NCBI GenBank assembly: GCA_002344525.1
Contig: DDTJ01000023.1
Coordinates: forward strand, 1 to 17,141
DNA: 17,141 nucleotides
Reading direction: 5' to 3'
Origin: Akkermansiaceae bacterium UBA2367
Lineage (GTDB): Bacteria > Verrucomicrobiota > Verrucomicrobiia > Verrucomicrobiales > DEV007
Shown here: positions 15,733-17,141 of the stretch, piece after piece
How positions within the stretch are numbered: the first letter of the stretch is position 1
Layout of the letters: every line of letters begins with the position of its first letter
The notes under the pieces: model-generated
Seen by the model: the letters and a program-made list of their open reading frames with translations, nothing else
Database searches by the model: none
Told to the model about the DNA's origin: nothing
Program-made: the position numbers and the translations under genes

Positions 15733-16803
15733 TCACTCCACCCTCGCCCCCGTGACGCGGAGCCTCGCGGCGTCCCGGAAGCCCTCGTCGAGCCAGTCGA
15801 GATGGGTCGTGGTGATGAGCTTCTGCGAGGCCGCCGGCCAGTTCGCCATGAGGGCGTTGCGCCGCCCCGGATCGAGTTCGCCGAAGACGTCGTCGATGAG
15901 CATCACAGGGGCCTCCTGCCTTGTCTCCAAGAAGAGGTTCGTCTGCCCCAGCTTCAGGGCGAGGGCGAGGGTGCGCTGCTGGCCCTCGCTCGCGAACTTG
16001 GCCGCAGGCATGCCGTTGAGCGTCAAGAGGAGGTCGTCGCGGTGCGGCCCGGCCGCGGTCTGGCGGCGGCGCATCTCCTCGTCGCGCTTCGATTCGAGCC
16101 GGGCGAGGAGATCGTCGTTCTCCCCACTCGCGCTTTCGTAGGCGATGCCGAGGGTCTCCCGCGCGCCGCCGATGCGGGTCTGCGCGTCCGCCGCGCGGGG
16201 CTGGAGCCTTTCCACGAGGACGCGGCGGCAGCTTGAGATGACTTGCCCGTAGTCGTGCAGCAGCCGCGAGTAGGCGTCGATCTGCGGCCACTTCGGCGAG
16301 GCGTCCCGCTTGAGGAGGAAATTGCGCGAGCGCAGCGCCTTGTCGTAGGCCTTGAGCGCCTCGCGGTAGCCGGGGAAAAGCTGCGAGGCCATGAAGTCGA
16401 GAAAGCGCCGCCGCCCCTCCCCGCCCCCGCGCACGAGGGCGAGGTCGTCGTTCGCCATCCACACGACGAGGGCGCTGTGGCGCAGGTAGCCGGCCCCGCC
16501 CTTCTGCGCCTCGCCGTCGACGAGGAGGCGGCGTCCGCTTTCGCGATATTGCAGGCGCAGCTCGGTGGACGCCGGCCCTTCGAGCCTGCCCCCGACGGCG
16601 AAGGCCTTTCCGGAGAAGCAGACGCAGTCGCCGAGGTGCGCGGTGCGCGGACTCTGGAGGCGCAGGAGGACACAAGCGGCCTCAAGGATGGAGGTCTTGC
16701 CTTGGGCGTTGTCCCCGTGGAAAAGCGTGATCCCCGGCTCCAGCCCGAGCCGCAGCGACTCGAAGCAGCGAAAATGATTCAGGTTGAGCGAGCGGAGGAC
16801 CAT
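15733..16803 (-). CDS. recF: DNA replication and repair protein RecF
   Basis: An SMC-like ATPase that with RecO/RecR loads RecA on gapped DNA. The 356-residue length is normal. Landmarks: LNLNHFRCFESLRL at the N-terminus, Walker A GDNAQGKTSILEA (about 30-42), GPHRDD, the ABC-type signature ASEGQQRTLALALKLG, and Walker B PVMLIDDVFGELD followed by TTTHLDW. The ATG at 16801-16803 gives the standard MVLRSLNLNHFR start; the frame is open upstream for 61 codons, but that part shows no RecF similarity. No Shine-Dalgarno. It is not next to dnaA/dnaN here; instead it follows a porin gene by 82 bp. Confidence 0.96.
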   Translation of the reverse strand: MVLRSLNLNHFRCFESLRLGLEPGITLFHGDNAQGKTSILEAACVLLRLQSPRTAHLGDCVCFSGKAFAVGGRLEGPASTELRLQYRESGRRLLVDGEAQKGGAGYLRHSALVVWMANDDLALVRGGGEGRRRFLDFMASQLFPGYREALKAYDKALRSRNFLLKRDASPKWPQIDAYSRLLHDYGQVISSCRRVLVERLQPRAADAQTRIGGARETLGIAYESASGENDDLLARLESKRDEEMRRRQTAAGPHRDDLLLTLNGMPAAKFASEGQQRTLALALKLGQTNLFLETRQEAPVMLIDDVFGELDPGRRNALMANWPAASQKLITTTHLDWLDEGFRDAARLRVTGARVE

Positions 16804-16885
16804 GCGCGGCCCGCAATCAACAGGGTCCGGTGCGCGAAGCAAGAGGGTTCGGTCGGAAAAACGGCTTTCGCAGGAAGGATCGGCT

Positions 16886-17141
16886 TCACAGGCGGAGCTG
16901 CACTCGGACCCGGAAGGCCCAGGCATCCTCCTCGCTGACCGGACGGGTTGCGCCGGCTCCGCCCGCGCGGGTGTGCTCGACGCCATACATCACTTTCAGA
17001 TCGTCGCCGTTCAAATAGTGGTTAATGCCGAAGTAGAATTGGTCGATCTGATCGAAGCGGCGGCTGTCCTGGTAGCTCGTGGGGAGATTCGGCGACGCTT
17101 GGTTGAGGCGGATGGCTTCTGAGGTGAGCTGGATTTCTGGA
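16886..17141 (-). CDS. C-terminal end of an outer-membrane porin (partial, 5' end outside window)
   Basis: A minus-strand frame with no start codon inside the window, running in from the right edge to the TGA at 16886-16888 (84 residues visible). It reads PEIQLTSEAIRLNQ ... FDQIDQFYFGINHYLNGDDLKVMYGVEH ... WAFRVRVQLRL. Alternating hydrophobic/polar strands ending in an aromatic-plus-hydrophobic C-terminal strand (WAFRVRVQLRL) are typical of outer-membrane beta-barrels, and the FYFGINHYLNGDDLKV-type strand resembles phosphate-selective porin O/P family ends. The exact substrate is unknown. It ends 82 bp before recF on the same strand, and it implies a Gram-negative envelope. Confidence 0.7.
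   Translation of the reverse strand, partial: PEIQLTSEAIRLNQASPNLPTSYQDSRRFDQIDQFYFGINHYLNGDDLKVMYGVEHTRAGGAGATRPVSEEDAWAFRVRVQLRL

Overview
The window is GC-rich bacterial chromosome. Long open genes have strong third-position G/C bias, and AT-rich DNA is confined to a few promoter-like spots. Gene content (secreted PL10-type pectate lyase, exported alpha/beta esterase, a cyclic-nucleotide-domain/aspartase fusion, a four-helix-bundle 'S23' gene, an outer-membrane porin end, a gap-pgk-tpiA cluster) and the near absence of Shine-Dalgarno sequences suggest a Gram-negative bacterium of the PVC group, most likely Verrucomicrobiota. That placement is an inference from gene flavour, not a proven assignment.

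Layout. 1-653: two small convergent membrane-protein genes. 654-2257: an intergenic stretch and a 426-residue membrane-anchored protein of unknown function. 2300-2383: a three-armed palindromic (cloverleaf) repeat between convergent genes. 2404-5584 (minus): triosephosphate isomerase, phosphoglycerate kinase and glyceraldehyde-3-phosphate dehydrogenase, the lower-glycolysis cluster read gap-pgk-tpiA, with a terminator-like hairpin after gap. 6073-6780: an orphan P-loop ATPase-like gene with a clear sigma70-type promoter and its own terminator. 6860-8368 (minus): a retron-like unit, made of a reverse transcriptase preceded by a candidate msr-msd RNA bounded by a perfect 15-nt inverted repeat. 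8508-9407: a secreted esterase/lipase. 9570-14061 (plus): N-carbamoylputrescine amidase, an S23 four-helix-bundle gene between two ~108-bp hairpin repeats, agmatine deiminase, and a 622-residue cNMP-binding-domain/aspartate ammonia-lyase fusion. 14095-15516 (minus): a secreted pectate lyase. 15733-16803 (minus): recF. 16886-17141 (minus): the 3' end of a porin gene.

How they fit. AguA and AguB convert agmatine to putrescine; the fused aspartase directly after aguA adds ammonia/fumarate chemistry and may be co-transcribed. The pectate lyase, esterase and porin fit a plant- or algal-polysaccharide degrader. The outstanding accessory item is the retron-like unit: its RT carries YADD, LPQG and a downstream VVN segment, but the hallmark retron motifs (NAxxH, VTG) are altered, it has an N-terminal extension of roughly 100 residues, and no separate effector gene lies beside it. 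The second is the S23 cassette with duplicated hairpin repeats inside the polyamine gene cluster; the third is the cloverleaf repeat.
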